Shown: positions 37,381 through 47,033 of the stretch, one piece after another
Layout: each line of letters opens with the position of its first letter
Position numbering within the stretch: position 1 is the first letter of the stretch
Assembly (NCBI GenBank): GCA_003402315.1
Contig: QFXI01000004.1
Location: forward strand, 26,916-90,915
From: Candidatus Nitrotoga sp. LAW
GTDB taxonomy: Bacteria > Pseudomonadota > Gammaproteobacteria > Burkholderiales > Gallionellaceae
Length of the DNA stretch: 64,000 nucleotides
Direction: 5' to 3'
Notes under the pieces: model-generated
What the model saw: only the letters and a program-made list of their open reading frames with translations
Told to the model about the DNA's origin: nothing
Database searches by the model: none
Position numbers and translations under genes: made by a program

Positions 37381-37425
37381 CGAACCTATCGTTCGGGTTT
37401 TTTAACCAGCCCCGCCAAAAGCGGG
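37381..37425 (+). terminator. Hairpins between aroA-cmk and rpsA
   Basis: CGAAC-CTATC-GTTCG (37381-37395), followed by GG and six T residues, ends the aroA-cmk transcript or attenuates rpsA. A second stem CCCGC/GCGGG (37411-37425) with TTTGT behind lies in the rpsA leader, about 22 bases before the start. Confidence 0.5.
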
Positions 37426-37447
37426 TTTGTCTTGGATATCTTTATAA

Positions 37448-39181
37448 ATGAATGCTAACGCTGCTGTAATTGAAAACGACCTGGAAAGTTTCGCCTCCCT
37501 GTTTGAAGAAAGTTTGACGCGCAAAGAAATGCGCGCTGGCGAGTTGGTCACTGCACATATTGTGCGCATCGATCATAACGTAGTGGTGGTGAATGCCGGT
37601 CTGAAATCCGAAAGCTTTATCCCTGTCGAGGAATTCTTCAACGCCGCAGGCGAGATTGAAGTAAAAGCTGGCGATTTCGTTACTGTAGCGATTGAATCGC
37701 TGGAAAACGGTTACGGTGAAACCAAACTGTCGCGCGAGAAAGCTAAACGCCTCGCTGCATGGATCGAGTTGGAAGAAGCGATGAAAGAAGGCAGAATCGT
37801 TGAAGGTTATGTCAGTGGCAAAGTTAAAGGTGGCTTGACTGCTATGGTGAATGGCATACGTGCATTCTTACCCGGTTCGTTAGTGGATATCCGACCGGTC
37901 AAGGACACTGCACCTTATGAAAATAAGACCATGGAACTCAAGATCATCAAGCTGGACCGTAAACGTAATAACGTAGTCGTTTCACGCCGCGCGGTGTTGG
38001 AAGCAAGCCATGGAGCGGATCGTCAGGCCATGATGGAAAACCTGAAAGAAGGCGCAATTGTCAAAGGTATTGTTAAGAATATTACTGACTATGGCGCGTT
38101 TGTGGACTTGGGCGGTATTGATGGCCTGCTTCATATTACCGACTTGGCTTGGCGTCGTGTCAAACATCCATCTGAAGTGCTGGCGGTTGGCGATGAAGTG
38201 GAAGCCAAAATACTTAAGTTTGACCAAGAGAAAAACCGTGTTTCTCTCGGCATCAAGCAGATGGGTGATGACCCATGGACCGGCTTGGAGCGCCGTTATC
38301 CACAAGGTACCCGACTGTTTGGTAAGGTGACCAACCTGACTGATTATGGCGCGTTCGTAGAAATCGAACAGGGTATTGAAGGTCTGGTGCATGTATCCGA
38401 AATGGATTGGACTAACAAGAACGTGCATCCTTCCAAGGTAGTGCAACTCGGTGATGAAGTTGAGGTCATCATTCTGGAAATTGATGAGCAGCGCCGCCGT
38501 ATCTCTCTTGGTATGAAGCAATGCAAATCTAACCCATGGGACGATTTTGCCTTGAACCATAAAAAAGGCGATAAGGTAAAAGGCCAGATCAAATCGATTA
38601 CTGATTTTGGTATTTTCATCGGCCTGGAAGGTGGGATCGATGGTTTGGTACATTTGTCTGACCTTTCCTGGTCTATACCTGGCGAAGAAGCTGTACGCAA
38701 TTATAAGAAAGGTGATGAACTTGAGGCCGTGGTATTGGCAATTGATGTAGAGCGTGAGCGCATTTCGTTAGGCGTCAAACAAATGGATGGTGATGTCTTT
38801 AATGGTTATATCGCAACACACGATAAAGGCAGTGTGGTAAACGGTGTGGTTAAGGCAATTGATGCCAAAGGTGCAACGATTACCCTGGATGGTGATGTTG
38901 AGGGTTTCCTTAAGGCTTCTGAAGTGTCCACTGACCGTGTTGAGGACATTCGTAACCATTTGAAGGAAGGCGATACAGTGAAAGCTATGGTTATTAACGT
39001 AGATCGCAAAAATCGTGGCATTAATTTGTCGATCAAAGCCTTGGACAAGACAGATGAAGTGGTAACAATGCAGAAATCTGCTCCACCTGCTGTAGACAAC
39101 ACATCTACTACGGCCGGAACGACCAATTTGGGTGCCTTGCTTAAGGCTAAAATGGAAACCAGCAAGATTGACGCACAGTAA
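37448..39181 (+). CDS. rpsA: 30S ribosomal protein S1
   Basis: Largest ribosomal protein, bringing mRNA to the 30S subunit. The 577 residues contain six S1 repeats; clear ones are [40 protein letters not shown] and [20 protein letters not shown]. The C-terminus carries an Ala/Thr-rich tail as in other betaproteobacteria. It is followed after only a few bases by ihfB, the common arrangement. Confidence 0.97.
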   Translation: MNANAAVIENDLESFASLFEESLTRKEMRAGELVTAHIVRIDHNVVVVNAGLKSESFIPVEEFFNAAGEIEVKAGDFVTVAIESLENGYGETKLSREKAKRLAAWIELEEAMKEGRIVEGYVSGKVKGGLTAMVNGIRAFLPGSLVDIRPVKDTAPYENKTMELKIIKLDRKRNNVVVSRRAVLEASHGADRQAMMENLKEGAIVKGIVKNITDYGAFVDLGGIDGLLHITDLAWRRVKHPSEVLAVGDEVEAKILKFDQEKNRVSLGIKQMGDDPWTGLERRYPQGTRLFGKVTNLTDYGAFVEIEQGIEGLVHVSEMDWTNKNVHPSKVVQLGDEVEVIILEIDEQRRRISLGMKQCKSNPWDDFALNHKKGDKVKGQIKSITDFGIFIGLEGGIDGLVHLSDLSWSIPGEEAVRNYKKGDELEAVVLAIDVERERISLGVKQMDGDVFNGYIATHDKGSVVNGVVKAIDAKGATITLDGDVEGFLKASEVSTDRVEDIRNHLKEGDTVKAMVINVDRKNRGINLSIKALDKTDEVVTMQKSAPPAVDNTSTTAGTTNLGALLKAKMETSKIDAQ

Positions 39182-39193
39182 GGAGTGATAGGA

Positions 39194-39481
39194 ATGACCC
39201 GTTCTGATCTTATCGCAAAGTTGGCGGAGCGTTATCCGCAACTATTGGCCAAGGATGCCGATCTGGCAGTTAAAGTAATCCTTGATGCCATGGCGGAAAC
39301 CTTAGCGCGGGGAGGACGCATTGAAATCCGCGGTTTCGGCAGTTTTGCGCTGAACTATCGCCCACCACGGATGGGACGCAATCCAAAATCTGGTGATAAG
39401 GTACAGGTTCCAGCCAAGTATGTGCCGCATTTCAAAGCGGGGAAGGAATTACGTGAACGGGTTGATTACACACCTTCCTAA
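39194..39481 (+). CDS. ihfB: Integration host factor beta subunit
   Basis: Sequence-specific DNA-bending protein, partner of IhfA. Family marks are [40 protein letters not shown] and [20 protein letters not shown], with GKELRERV at the end. Start ATG 39194 with AGGAG nine bases upstream, overlapping the rpsA stop region; a GTG three codons earlier is less likely. 95 residues. Confidence 0.95.
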   Translation: MTRSDLIAKLAERYPQLLAKDADLAVKVILDAMAETLARGGRIEIRGFGSFALNYRPPRMGRNPKSGDKVQVPAKYVPHFKAGKELRERVDYTPS

Positions 39482-39549
39482 AGTCTGTTCTGAGTTTTTT
39501 AGAGAGTTCGGGGCAATTTAATCATAAGTATTATTTTGTAATAAAAAAG

Positions 39550-39586
39550 TTGGCGGCCTGTCGCAAGATAGTGCCGTCAATTTTTT
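39550..39586 (+). terminator. Terminator of rpsA-ihfB
   Basis: TTGGCGGC (39550-39557) pairs with GCCGTCAA (39573-39580), with one G-U pair, followed by six T residues at 39581-39586. It separates ihfB from lapA, so lapA-lapB-pyrF need their own promoter. Confidence 0.65.
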
Positions 39587-39632
39587 GCTCATTCATACTT
39601 ATATCGTAACAAAAAATTATTACAGGTGAATT

Positions 39633-39920
39633 ATGCGCTATATGATTTGGTTATTGCGTACAGTCTTATTTTTGGTTCTTCTTGGTTTTGCTATAAAGAA
39701 CGATCAACCTGTAGTGTTGCACTATTTTTTTGGCTATGAATGGCAAACATCACTGATACTTATTCTGTTTCTTTTTTTTGCCGTGGGCGTAAGCGTCGGT
39801 GTTCTTGCAGTGCTGGGCAATATTTTTCGGCAGCGCAGGGAAATTGCCACCCTAAAACGCGAGCTGCGCCTAAAAAACAAACTTGCCAATGTTAACGATG
39901 CTAACCTAGATATTTCATGA
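39633..39920 (+). CDS. lapA: LapA-domain inner-membrane protein
   Basis: A 95-residue membrane protein with two helices (about residues 5-22 and 38-63) and a basic coiled C-terminus RREIATLKRELRLKNKLANV. The segment FAIKNDQPVVLHYFFGYEWQ is the DUF1049/LapA signature. It works with LapB in controlling lipopolysaccharide synthesis through LpxC. It is followed after 214 bases by lapB. Confidence 0.85.
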   Translation: MRYMIWLLRTVLFLVLLGFAIKNDQPVVLHYFFGYEWQTSLILILFLFFAVGVSVGVLAVLGNIFRQRREIATLKRELRLKNKLANVNDANLDIS

Positions 39921-40134
39921 ATTGATACATGTCATAGCTCCGGCCATTAAACAATCATTGACTGATGATGTTGTGCCTACTATGCAAGATATAGATTTTT
40001 CCGGGCATGGCATATATTGCCCTTCCCTTCTAAATTTTTCTAACAAATAAAATATTTGTGTAACTTTATAATCGGTTTATGAAATACTTAGACTGATTAC
40101 TTACATATAATATTTTTAATCTGATCTGTCATTT

Positions 40135-41310
40135 ATGGAATTTGAGTTGTGGATGCTGCTGGTTTTTCCGCTATTTTTTGGTATGGGCTGGCTGACAGCG
40201 CGTATTGATATCAAGCAAATGTTATTTGAATCTAGTGCGCTGCCGCGTTCCTATTTTCAAGGACTAAACTTCTTGCTCAATGAGCAACAGGATAAAGCAA
40301 TCGAGGCATTTATTGAGGTAGTTAAGGTTGATCCACAGACGATTGAATTACACTTTGCGCTAGGTAGTTTGTTTCGCCGCCGTGGCGAGGTAGACCGCGC
40401 CATTCGCATGCATTTAAATTTGATTGAACGCGTCGATCTAGAAGAAGACAAGAAACAACAGGCGTTATTTGAGTTGGCGCAGGATTACCTTAATGCCGGA
40501 ATATTAAATCGCGCCGAAGAGCTATTTCTAAGACTACAAGCTACATCCTATGCCAAGGCCGCGTTAAATTTTTTACTCGAGTTGTACCAAAAAGAAAAGG
40601 ATTGGTTTAAGGCGATTGACGTGACACAACGTTTGACTGTGTTATGCGGTCAGCCGCATGGTAAGGAAGCTGCCTTTTTCTATTGTGAACTGGCTACCGC
40701 AGAGTTGGCGCAACAGCAAATCGATGCTGCCCGTACTCATCTGGAACAGGCACTGGAAGCCAATCCGCAATCAGTGCGCGCCACGATGATGTTAGGCGAC
40801 ATGGAAAATTCGGCGCAGCATTTTTCAAACGCCATTGAAATCTGGCAGCGTATCGAACAACAGAACCAGCAGTATCTACCCTTGGTGGCTGAACGTCTGC
40901 TACAAGCATATCGTCAAACTGGGCGTGTAGATGCAGGAATTGACAAATTACAAACCTACTTAAGTAAACACCCCTCATTGGATTTGATGAACGTGCTATT
41001 TGATGCCATTCTGCAACGTGATGGGGCTGAAGCGGCATATAGGCTAGTCCGTGATGAGCTGCAGCGCAATCCTATACTGCTTGGTCTAGATAAACTGCTT
41101 GAGGCGCGTTTGCTGGGTGTATCAAGCGAACACCGTGCTGATGTGGAGATGGTGAAAAATTTAGTACACCAACGTACGCGAACGTTGGCAATGTACCGGT
41201 GTGCTAATTGTGGTTTTAAGGCACGCCAATTTTATTGGCATTGTCCGGCATGTCATGGTTGGGAAACCTATTCGCCACGCAGAAACGAAGAAAATGGACT
41301 AAACATATGA
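40135..41310 (+). CDS. lapB: Lipopolysaccharide assembly protein LapB (YciM)
   Basis: Inner-membrane anchored TPR protein that recruits FtsH to degrade LpxC. The membrane anchor [20 protein letters not shown] is at the start, followed by about nine TPR-like repeats ([20 protein letters not shown] and onwards) and a C-terminal rubredoxin-type metal site CANCGF...HCPACHGW. 391 residues, usual length. The stop overlaps the pyrF start (ATGA). Confidence 0.93.
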   Translation: MEFELWMLLVFPLFFGMGWLTARIDIKQMLFESSALPRSYFQGLNFLLNEQQDKAIEAFIEVVKVDPQTIELHFALGSLFRRRGEVDRAIRMHLNLIERVDLEEDKKQQALFELAQDYLNAGILNRAEELFLRLQATSYAKAALNFLLELYQKEKDWFKAIDVTQRLTVLCGQPHGKEAAFFYCELATAELAQQQIDAARTHLEQALEANPQSVRATMMLGDMENSAQHFSNAIEIWQRIEQQNQQYLPLVAERLLQAYRQTGRVDAGIDKLQTYLSKHPSLDLMNVLFDAILQRDGAEAAYRLVRDELQRNPILLGLDKLLEARLLGVSSEHRADVEMVKNLVHQRTRTLAMYRCANCGFKARQFYWHCPACHGWETYSPRRNEENGLNI

Positions 41311-42008
41311 GCGATCCCAAGATAATTATCGCACTTGATTACGCCGATACGCAGCCTGCTCTGGAATTGGTGGCACGGCTTGAGCCTGCAATGTGTCGCC
41401 TCAAGGTGGGACTGGAATTATTTACCACGGCAAGATTTCAATTGATCGAACAGTTAATGCAGCGTGGTTTTGAAATATTCCTTGATCTTAAATTTCATGA
41501 CATCCCTAATACAGCCGCACAAGCATGTAAAGCTGCCGCTGAATTAGGCGTGTGGATGGTCAACGTACATGCACTAGGTGGGCGCAAAATGATGGAAGCA
41601 GCGCACGAAGCAATGAGCTTGTATACCCAATCGCCTAAACTGATTGCCGTGACAGTGCTGACCAGTATGGCACAGGAAGATTTAGCCGATATGGGGATTG
41701 TAACGACTCCTGCCGAGATGGCGTTACGTTTAGCTAAGCTTGCGCGTGATAGCGGGTTGGACGGTGTGGTATGTTCTGCACGGGAGGCTGCTTTGCTGCG
41801 CCAGCACTGTGGAAGTGAATTCTGTTTAGTTACACCGGGTATTCGCCTGGCCGATGCTGCTGCCGATGATCAATCACGCGTTATGACACCGTGTGCCGCA
41901 CTGGGTCAAGGCGCGGACTATCTGGTAATTGGCCGTCCCGTCACCCGTGCCGCCGATCCGTTGCAGGTACTGCAGAGTATTATTAAACAAATCGGAGAAG
42001 AGGCATGA
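41307..42008 (+). CDS. pyrF: Orotidine-5'-phosphate decarboxylase
   Basis: Final enzyme of UMP synthesis. The start [20 protein letters not shown] and the catalytic block [20 protein letters not shown] (Asp-Lys-x-His-Asp) are present, as well as [20 protein letters not shown] and [13 protein letters not shown] set the start at ATG 41307, giving 233 residues; upstream in-frame sequence belongs to the lapB end. Its stop overlaps the start of the fragment at 42005. Confidence 0.96.
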   Translation: MSDPKIIIALDYADTQPALELVARLEPAMCRLKVGLELFTTARFQLIEQLMQRGFEIFLDLKFHDIPNTAAQACKAAAELGVWMVNVHALGGRKMMEAAHEAMSLYTQSPKLIAVTVLTSMAQEDLADMGIVTTPAEMALRLAKLARDSGLDGVVCSAREAALLRQHCGSEFCLVTPGIRLADAAADDQSRVMTPCAALGQGADYLVIGRPVTRAADPLQVLQSIIKQIGEEA

Positions 42009-42103
42009 ACCCCTCTTTACCGTTATTTGATCATGCGCCCATACTGGCCGGCGATATATTGCTCGATCATCGGCCATGTCTGGTTGGAAACACTGTTGTT
42101 TGA
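42005..42103 (+). pseudogene. 5' stub resembling heptose kinase HldE/RfaE
   Basis: A 32-codon frame whose ATG overlaps the pyrF stop: [32 protein letters not shown]. The first 23 residues resemble the N-terminus of the HldE/RfaE kinase (xxFxxARVLVxGDVMLDxYW), minus one Val before Ala-Gly-Asp, and then the frame ends. In relatives a carbohydrate gene often follows lapB/pyrF. It is likely a deletion remnant joined to the O-antigen ligase region. The match is short. Confidence 0.4.
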
Positions 42104-42161
42104 GTAGCCTTAATCATGGCTTGATTACATTTGAAATTTGAATCTAAATAACCATGCAATT

Positions 42162-43361
42162 ATGAACACTGCATTCCGGCGCAATTTATTGCCCCAAACA
42201 ATTCTATCTTTTTTACCGCTGACGTTGTTTTTTCCAGTTGGTATAATATACACTGGCATCTTTCTGTTTCTATTTAGTTTATTGTACTCTGGAGATTATC
42301 GGTCGAAATGGTTGACCGTTAAAGAGAATCCACTTTTCTGGCCTATTCTAGGTTTGTCTGCAATAACATGCTGTGCCGCAATTTTATTGGAGCGGCCTCA
42401 AAATTCCTTCTGGTCAGGTTTTTTCCACTATCAAATTTATATTGTTTTGTTGTTTTTTATTAGTGTCGGATCAGGCGATTGGCAAAAACGGGCAGTCATG
42501 GCTTTTTTTGTTGGCGCCCTCTATGCAGCAACGCTGTATTACCTCAATCTACTACAGGTACTTCCAAACATAGAAATATTTGCGAATTATCTGGTTTATC
42601 GGGGAAACAAGTCTATTTTGCTTGGTATTTTGCTGGCAATCGCTGCTGGATGGATGTTGTACGAAATGGCATCACTTACTGATCGCCGGTGGCTTTGGTT
42701 GAGGATTTCAGCATTTTTATATGTTGTAATCGCATTGTTATTTCTTGCCAAGTCGCGCACTGCCAGTCTGATTTTTGTCTTGTTATGCTTATTATTTTTT
42801 TTAAAATATCTCACAATGTCTTGGCGTAGCGTGCTCTGGATACTTGGGTTCGTATTGTTACTTACAGTTACCTGGCTATCTGCATCGAATTTGCGTTTGC
42901 GCACCATCGGTACCATAGATGATATTAATGCCTTTTCACAAGGCCAACAAATAAGTGATGATGGCATTCGATTAGAGATGTATAGCGTTACCTCCAAAAT
43001 TATTGCTGAAAAACCATGGACAGGCCACGGAATAGCGACATGGCCATCGCAATATCAAAAACATGCCAAAGGTTTACCCAGTGAAGGGACACGTACCCCG
43101 CACAATGATTACCTATTTTACGCTGCCGAAATTGGATTAATCGGATTGGCTGCCTTACTATGGGTATGGCTGACCCAATTGACCGTTGCATGGAAAATTG
43201 GTGGCGCCCCTGGTATGTGGCTAGGTATGTTAGGGATAGCCATCATGGTTGGCGGCATGTTTAACGCTATCTTGCGGGATGCGGTATTTGGCATGCCATT
43301 TATGGTTTTGCTTGCCATTCCGCTGGCTGGTGTGAGGCGTAATCACGTCCAAGCAGTATGA
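42162..43361 (+). CDS. O-antigen ligase family protein (WaaL-type)
   Basis: Polytopic inner-membrane protein with about ten hydrophobic segments, joining O-antigen or a related glycan to the lipid A core. The family pattern is seen: a large periplasmic loop (about residues 255-300) with TGHGIATWPSQYQKHAKG and RTPHNDYLFYAAEIGLIG, in which the HN-D-Y and the Arg are the usual catalytic residues. Start ATG 42162 (399 residues); an upstream TTG at 42138 is possible. It overlaps the next gene (ATGA). Confidence 0.85.
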   Translation: MNTAFRRNLLPQTILSFLPLTLFFPVGIIYTGIFLFLFSLLYSGDYRSKWLTVKENPLFWPILGLSAITCCAAILLERPQNSFWSGFFHYQIYIVLLFFISVGSGDWQKRAVMAFFVGALYAATLYYLNLLQVLPNIEIFANYLVYRGNKSILLGILLAIAAGWMLYEMASLTDRRWLWLRISAFLYVVIALLFLAKSRTASLIFVLLCLLFFLKYLTMSWRSVLWILGFVLLLTVTWLSASNLRLRTIGTIDDINAFSQGQQISDDGIRLEMYSVTSKIIAEKPWTGHGIATWPSQYQKHAKGLPSEGTRTPHNDYLFYAAEIGLIGLAALLWVWLTQLTVAWKIGGAPGMWLGMLGIAIMVGGMFNAILRDAVFGMPFMVLLAIPLAGVRRNHVQAV

Positions 43362-44131
43362 CTCAAGAAACTGAAAAATCAGTAACCCAGCCTCATGCAA
43401 GCGCTGACGAGCGTATCATTTTGTGCATGAAATGGGGCGTTAAGTATGGTCCTGAGTATGTCAACAGGTTATATGCGATGGTGACACGACATTTACATGG
43501 GCCATTTCGTTTCATTTGTTTAACTGATCGAAGTGAAGGTGTACGCGCCGAAGTGCAGTGCTTGCCCATTCCTGATTTAGCTTTGCCAGAAGGTATTCCT
43601 GAGCGCGGTTGGAAAAAACTGACTACCTTTGAAGCCAATCTACACGGATTACAGGGTACCGCGCTGTTTCTCGACCTTGATGTGGTGATTGTCGATGACA
43701 TTGACTGTTTTTTTGAACAACCGGGCGAATTTCTGATCATCCACGATTGGAAGCGGCGTTGGCGCATTACTGGCAATTCTTCAGTTTATCGCTTTCGTCT
43801 TGGCGCACATGCTGAATTGTTGGCCGAATTCCGGGCAAAACAGGCTGATGTACGACGTAACTTCCGGCATGAGCAGGCATTCCTCTCTGACTGGTTGCAT
43901 CGTCAAGGAAAATTGAGCTATTGGCCTGATGCTTGGTGCCGTAGTTTCAAATATCACTGTATTCCCCGTTGGCCTTACAACTATTGGTCTGCCCCAATTA
44001 TTCCAGAGGGCGCACGCATTCTCATTTTTCATGGCGAAGTCAACCCGCCCGATGCGCTGGTCGGACGGCGTAACCGAAGGTTCCGATATATGCAGGCCGC
44101 ACCTTGGATATCTGAGCATTGGACTGAATGA
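43358..44131 (+). CDS. Glycosyltransferase with LDLD motif
   Basis: Cytosolic glycosyltransferase-like protein, 257 residues. Evidence: ERIILCMKWGVKYGPEYVNR at the N-terminus, then TTFEANLHGLQGTALFLDLD, VVIVDD, a DxD-type nucleotide-sugar and metal site, and KRRWRITGNSSVYRF. It is conserved next to LPS genes in many betaproteobacteria without fixed substrate. The start overlaps the ligase stop by four bases, so the two are co-translated. Confidence 0.75.
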   Translation: MTQETEKSVTQPHASADERIILCMKWGVKYGPEYVNRLYAMVTRHLHGPFRFICLTDRSEGVRAEVQCLPIPDLALPEGIPERGWKKLTTFEANLHGLQGTALFLDLDVVIVDDIDCFFEQPGEFLIIHDWKRRWRITGNSSVYRFRLGAHAELLAEFRAKQADVRRNFRHEQAFLSDWLHRQGKLSYWPDAWCRSFKYHCIPRWPYNYWSAPIIPEGARILIFHGEVNPPDALVGRRNRRFRYMQAAPWISEHWTE

Positions 44132-44206
44132 CATTTCCATGAAACGTATATGTATTTTATTTAGCTTGCGAAACTACGTCCATCACGCTAATCGAATGGC
44201 GTTGAT

Positions 44207-45115
44207 ATGAGCAACCCGACTGCAACACAACCCAATATCGTGCGTACCGAAGTAATCGTTTCAACTTACAACAATCCAATGGCACTGAACTATGTGCTGC
44301 TAGCACTGGCCGGTCAACGCAACGCCGACTTCAGCGTGTGTGTAGCGGACGATGGATCCGGCGAACCGACGCACGCGCTACTTGAGAGTTGGAGTCACCG
44401 TCTCAGCCCGATTCCGCTGCGCCATATTTGGCAGCCAGATGACGGTTTTCGTAAAAACACTATCTTGAACAAAGCAATCAACTCTTCACTAGCGGATTAC
44501 CTCATCTTCATCGATGGCGATTGTGTCGCCCGCCCTGACTTTATTGCCAGCCATATTGCGCGCCGCACCGAGGGGGTTTTTCTTTCCGGTGGAATGATTC
44601 GTCTGCCAGATAGAGCAACTTTAGCACTATCAGAACAAGTTATTGCCAGTGGCAAGGTTTTTCAACTGAACTGGATCGTCGCACAGATAGGGCTGCGAAA
44701 GCTCAGCGTGCTGCTCAAGGCCGCAGTATTGCCGATGGCCTTAGCGAACAAGCTTGAGTGGCTCACGCCAGTCAAGCGCACTTGGAACGGCGCTAATAGT
44801 TCGGCTTGGCGTCGCGACTTGATTGCAGTTAACGGTTTCGATGAATCATTAAAATACGGCGCCGAAGATGTGGAGATGGGTGTGCGCCTGAATAACCACG
44901 GTATTGTCGGGCAACATATTCGCTACAGTACTTGTCTGCTGCATATTGAACATTTACGTGGCTATGCCGACGCTAATATTGTGCGGCGTAATAAAGCATA
45001 TGTACGTGAAGTAAGGAAGAATGGCATCGACTGGACCGCTAATGGCATTGTCAAGCTTGCCGTACGGCCAGCAACAGAAATTGAATACGACCAATTACTT
45101 TCTTCTGGGAGATAA
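44207..45115 (+). CDS. Family 2 glycosyltransferase
   Basis: GT-A type glycosyltransferase, 302 residues. It starts with TEVIVSTYNNPMALNYVLLA, has DDGSGEP and a DxD site IFIDGDCVARPDF, and the C-terminal galactosyltransferase-like NGANSSAWRRDLIAVNGFDE, YGAEDVEMGVRL with an acidic ED pair. It adds a sugar to lipopolysaccharide core or capsule; donor unknown. A 23-codon frame (MKRICILFSLRNYVHHANRM) overlaps its start at 44139-44210 and is not counted as a gene. Confidence 0.85.
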   Translation: MSNPTATQPNIVRTEVIVSTYNNPMALNYVLLALAGQRNADFSVCVADDGSGEPTHALLESWSHRLSPIPLRHIWQPDDGFRKNTILNKAINSSLADYLIFIDGDCVARPDFIASHIARRTEGVFLSGGMIRLPDRATLALSEQVIASGKVFQLNWIVAQIGLRKLSVLLKAAVLPMALANKLEWLTPVKRTWNGANSSAWRRDLIAVNGFDESLKYGAEDVEMGVRLNNHGIVGQHIRYSTCLLHIEHLRGYADANIVRRNKAYVREVRKNGIDWTANGIVKLAVRPATEIEYDQLLSSGR

Positions 45116-45147
45116 GCTGTGCGTATCACTACAGAAATTAACAGCGC

Positions 45148-46179
45148 ATGAAGCACGCATCAATTGTGGTTGGCAGGCATAAGCGAAACGATATTTTTAA
45201 GCCTGGTGCTGGTCCTAATGGAGGCGAATTTCATTTACCGTACCGTTTGTTGCGTGAACTGTTTCTGGAAGCCGGGATCGAGCTTTCAACCGCCGATATG
45301 AACATGGGCCGTGAAGTAATATTTGAACTGCATATCAACGCGCGGCGTCGCTTGCCAAAATGTCCAGCCTACGCATATCTATATGAAGACCCGATTATTC
45401 GGCCACTCAACAGCGAAATGGCGCAGTTACGCCATTACCGTAAGGTATTTACATCGAATGAAACTCTAATCGATGGCAAACAAATCTTGTGCTTGGATTA
45501 CCCCAACGATTTAAGTTTGCGGCCAGTGCCGAGTTTTATCGAGCGTGATTTGTTTTGCGTGATGATTGCGTCAAACAAAGCGCTACTACATCCACATCAC
45601 CGTAGCTTGCATGATAATCGCATTGAAATTATTCGCTTTTTTGAAGCGCACGCTCCTGAGTTGTTTGCGCTATATGGCAAGGGTTGGGACATCCCGGCGG
45701 TGCGCCCCGGCCGAACAGGACGTCTTATTAAGCGTATGAATGAATGGCGTGCCCGTATTGCCCCCAGCCGACCATTCCCAAGTTATCGCGGGACAGTGTA
45801 TACAAAATCAGAAGTTTTGGATCGCGCCAAATTCTCAATCTGTTACGAGAATTCACGCGGCAGCCCAGGTTATTTGACCGAGAAAATTTTTGATTGCTTT
45901 ACCAGCGGCTGCATACCGATTTATATCGGTAGCACACACAGAACAGCGCTCATTCCAGAAGATTGTTACATCGATGGCGATCGTTTTAATAGCTCTGCGG
46001 AGATGTTGCAATTTTTACAATCAATCGATGCTGTCAGCCACGCGCGCTATCAAGCGGCAATCCAGCGCTTTTTGGCTGGGCCAGACAGCGTACGCTTTAC
46101 CAACGCATATTTTTGCCAATCGCTGGTAAACGTTATAGTGGCTGATTTAATGGGGAAAGGTGAATCCGCGCCGGTTTGA
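45148..46179 (+). CDS. Family 10 glycosyltransferase (fucosyltransferase-like)
   Basis: 343 residues. The C-terminal domain carries the GT10 signature: FSICYENSRGSPGYLTEKIF, DCFTSGCIPIYIGS, with EDCYIDGDRF after it. In the family this domain binds GDP-fucose and the enzyme transfers fucose in alpha-1,3/4 linkage; here donor and acceptor are not proven. The N-terminal half is divergent, as usual. It closes a short surface-glycan cluster of ligase plus three transferases. Confidence 0.75.
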   Translation: MKHASIVVGRHKRNDIFKPGAGPNGGEFHLPYRLLRELFLEAGIELSTADMNMGREVIFELHINARRRLPKCPAYAYLYEDPIIRPLNSEMAQLRHYRKVFTSNETLIDGKQILCLDYPNDLSLRPVPSFIERDLFCVMIASNKALLHPHHRSLHDNRIEIIRFFEAHAPELFALYGKGWDIPAVRPGRTGRLIKRMNEWRARIAPSRPFPSYRGTVYTKSEVLDRAKFSICYENSRGSPGYLTEKIFDCFTSGCIPIYIGSTHRTALIPEDCYIDGDRFNSSAEMLQFLQSIDAVSHARYQAAIQRFLAGPDSVRFTNAYFCQSLVNVIVADLMGKGESAPV

Positions 46180-46214
46180 AACTCTTGTCATATGATATAC
46201 AAATGGTGTAATTG

Positions 46215-47030
46215 TCATTTAACAACCATCAAGGCCATCAGCTCGCTTTCACTAAATCCCGCCGCCCGTCTTGCCTCAATATTGAAAGGCCCGCGCAGCG
46301 TTGGCGCATTGTAAATTTCTGCAAGTGAAGCATAAGTCGTAACAGGCTCGAGGCCACGCGTCTCACAAACCCAGTTAAACCAGCGATTTCCAATCAAAAC
46401 ATGGCCAATCTCATCCGCAAGAATAATGTCAATAATTTCAGCTGCCGCAATATCTCCTGCCTGCGCAAGCTTGGCCCGTAAAGGCGGAGAGGCATCCAGG
46501 CCGCGCGCCTCCATAGTGCGCGGAACCAGCGCCATGCGGGCAAGGACATCATCCGTGGTTTTTTCGACCATATCCCAAAGACCGTTGTGCGCTGCAAAAT
46601 CACCGTAAGCATAACCTTTCGTACCCAGATGGGCAGAAAGCAGGGAGAAGTGTCGAGCTTCTTCTGCTGCTACCTTGAGCCAGTCAATGTAATATTCACG
46701 CGGCATTTCCGGGAAACGCCAGATAGCATCCAAGGCCAGGTTGATCGCATTAAATTCGATATGCGTCAGTGCATGAATCAGCGCAGCACGGCCTTCTTCA
46801 GTACGCATGGACCTGCGTGGTACAAACAGGTGAGAAACCAGCTCAGGAAGCAGTGGATGGCCTGGGATAGCTTGCAGTGTTTTCAGGGAAGCATCAGCCT
46901 CCAGGCCAATTTCACCTTTCTTCCATGCTTGAGCTAAAGCAATTACGCCAGCGGATTTCAGAACAGGATCCGGCTCTGCCAGCCAATGAAGCGCTGCCAA
47001 GCGAAGTTCTTTAGGAACATCAAGAAGCAT
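46215..47030 (-). CDS. DUF455 ferritin-like protein
   Basis: A 271-residue cytosolic helical protein of the ferritin-like DUF455 family (COG2833). Candidate di-metal residues are seen in THIEFNAINLALDAIWRFPE, YYIDWLKVAAEEARHFSLLS (ExxxH-type pairs) and LADEIGHVLIGNRWFNW. The function is unknown; some relatives are linked to tRNA hydroxylation-like chemistry by fold only. It is followed after three bases by the rlmD stop region, and shares strand with rlmD. Confidence 0.85.
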   Translation of the reverse strand: MLLDVPKELRLAALHWLAEPDPVLKSAGVIALAQAWKKGEIGLEADASLKTLQAIPGHPLLPELVSHLFVPRRSMRTEEGRAALIHALTHIEFNAINLALDAIWRFPEMPREYYIDWLKVAAEEARHFSLLSAHLGTKGYAYGDFAAHNGLWDMVEKTTDDVLARMALVPRTMEARGLDASPPLRAKLAQAGDIAAAEIIDIILADEIGHVLIGNRWFNWVCETRGLEPVTTYASLAEIYNAPTLRGPFNIEARRAAGFSESELMALMVVK

Positions 47031-47033
47031 ATG

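Noticed and set aside
37982..38653. Long 223-codon frame antisense to rpsA
   Set aside because: It mirrors the codon structure of the S1 repeats and has no ribosome binding site or family similarity.
44139..44210. 23-codon frame MKRICILFSLRNYVHHANRM before the GT2 gene
   Set aside because: Too short and without similarity; it may only provide coupling to the next start.
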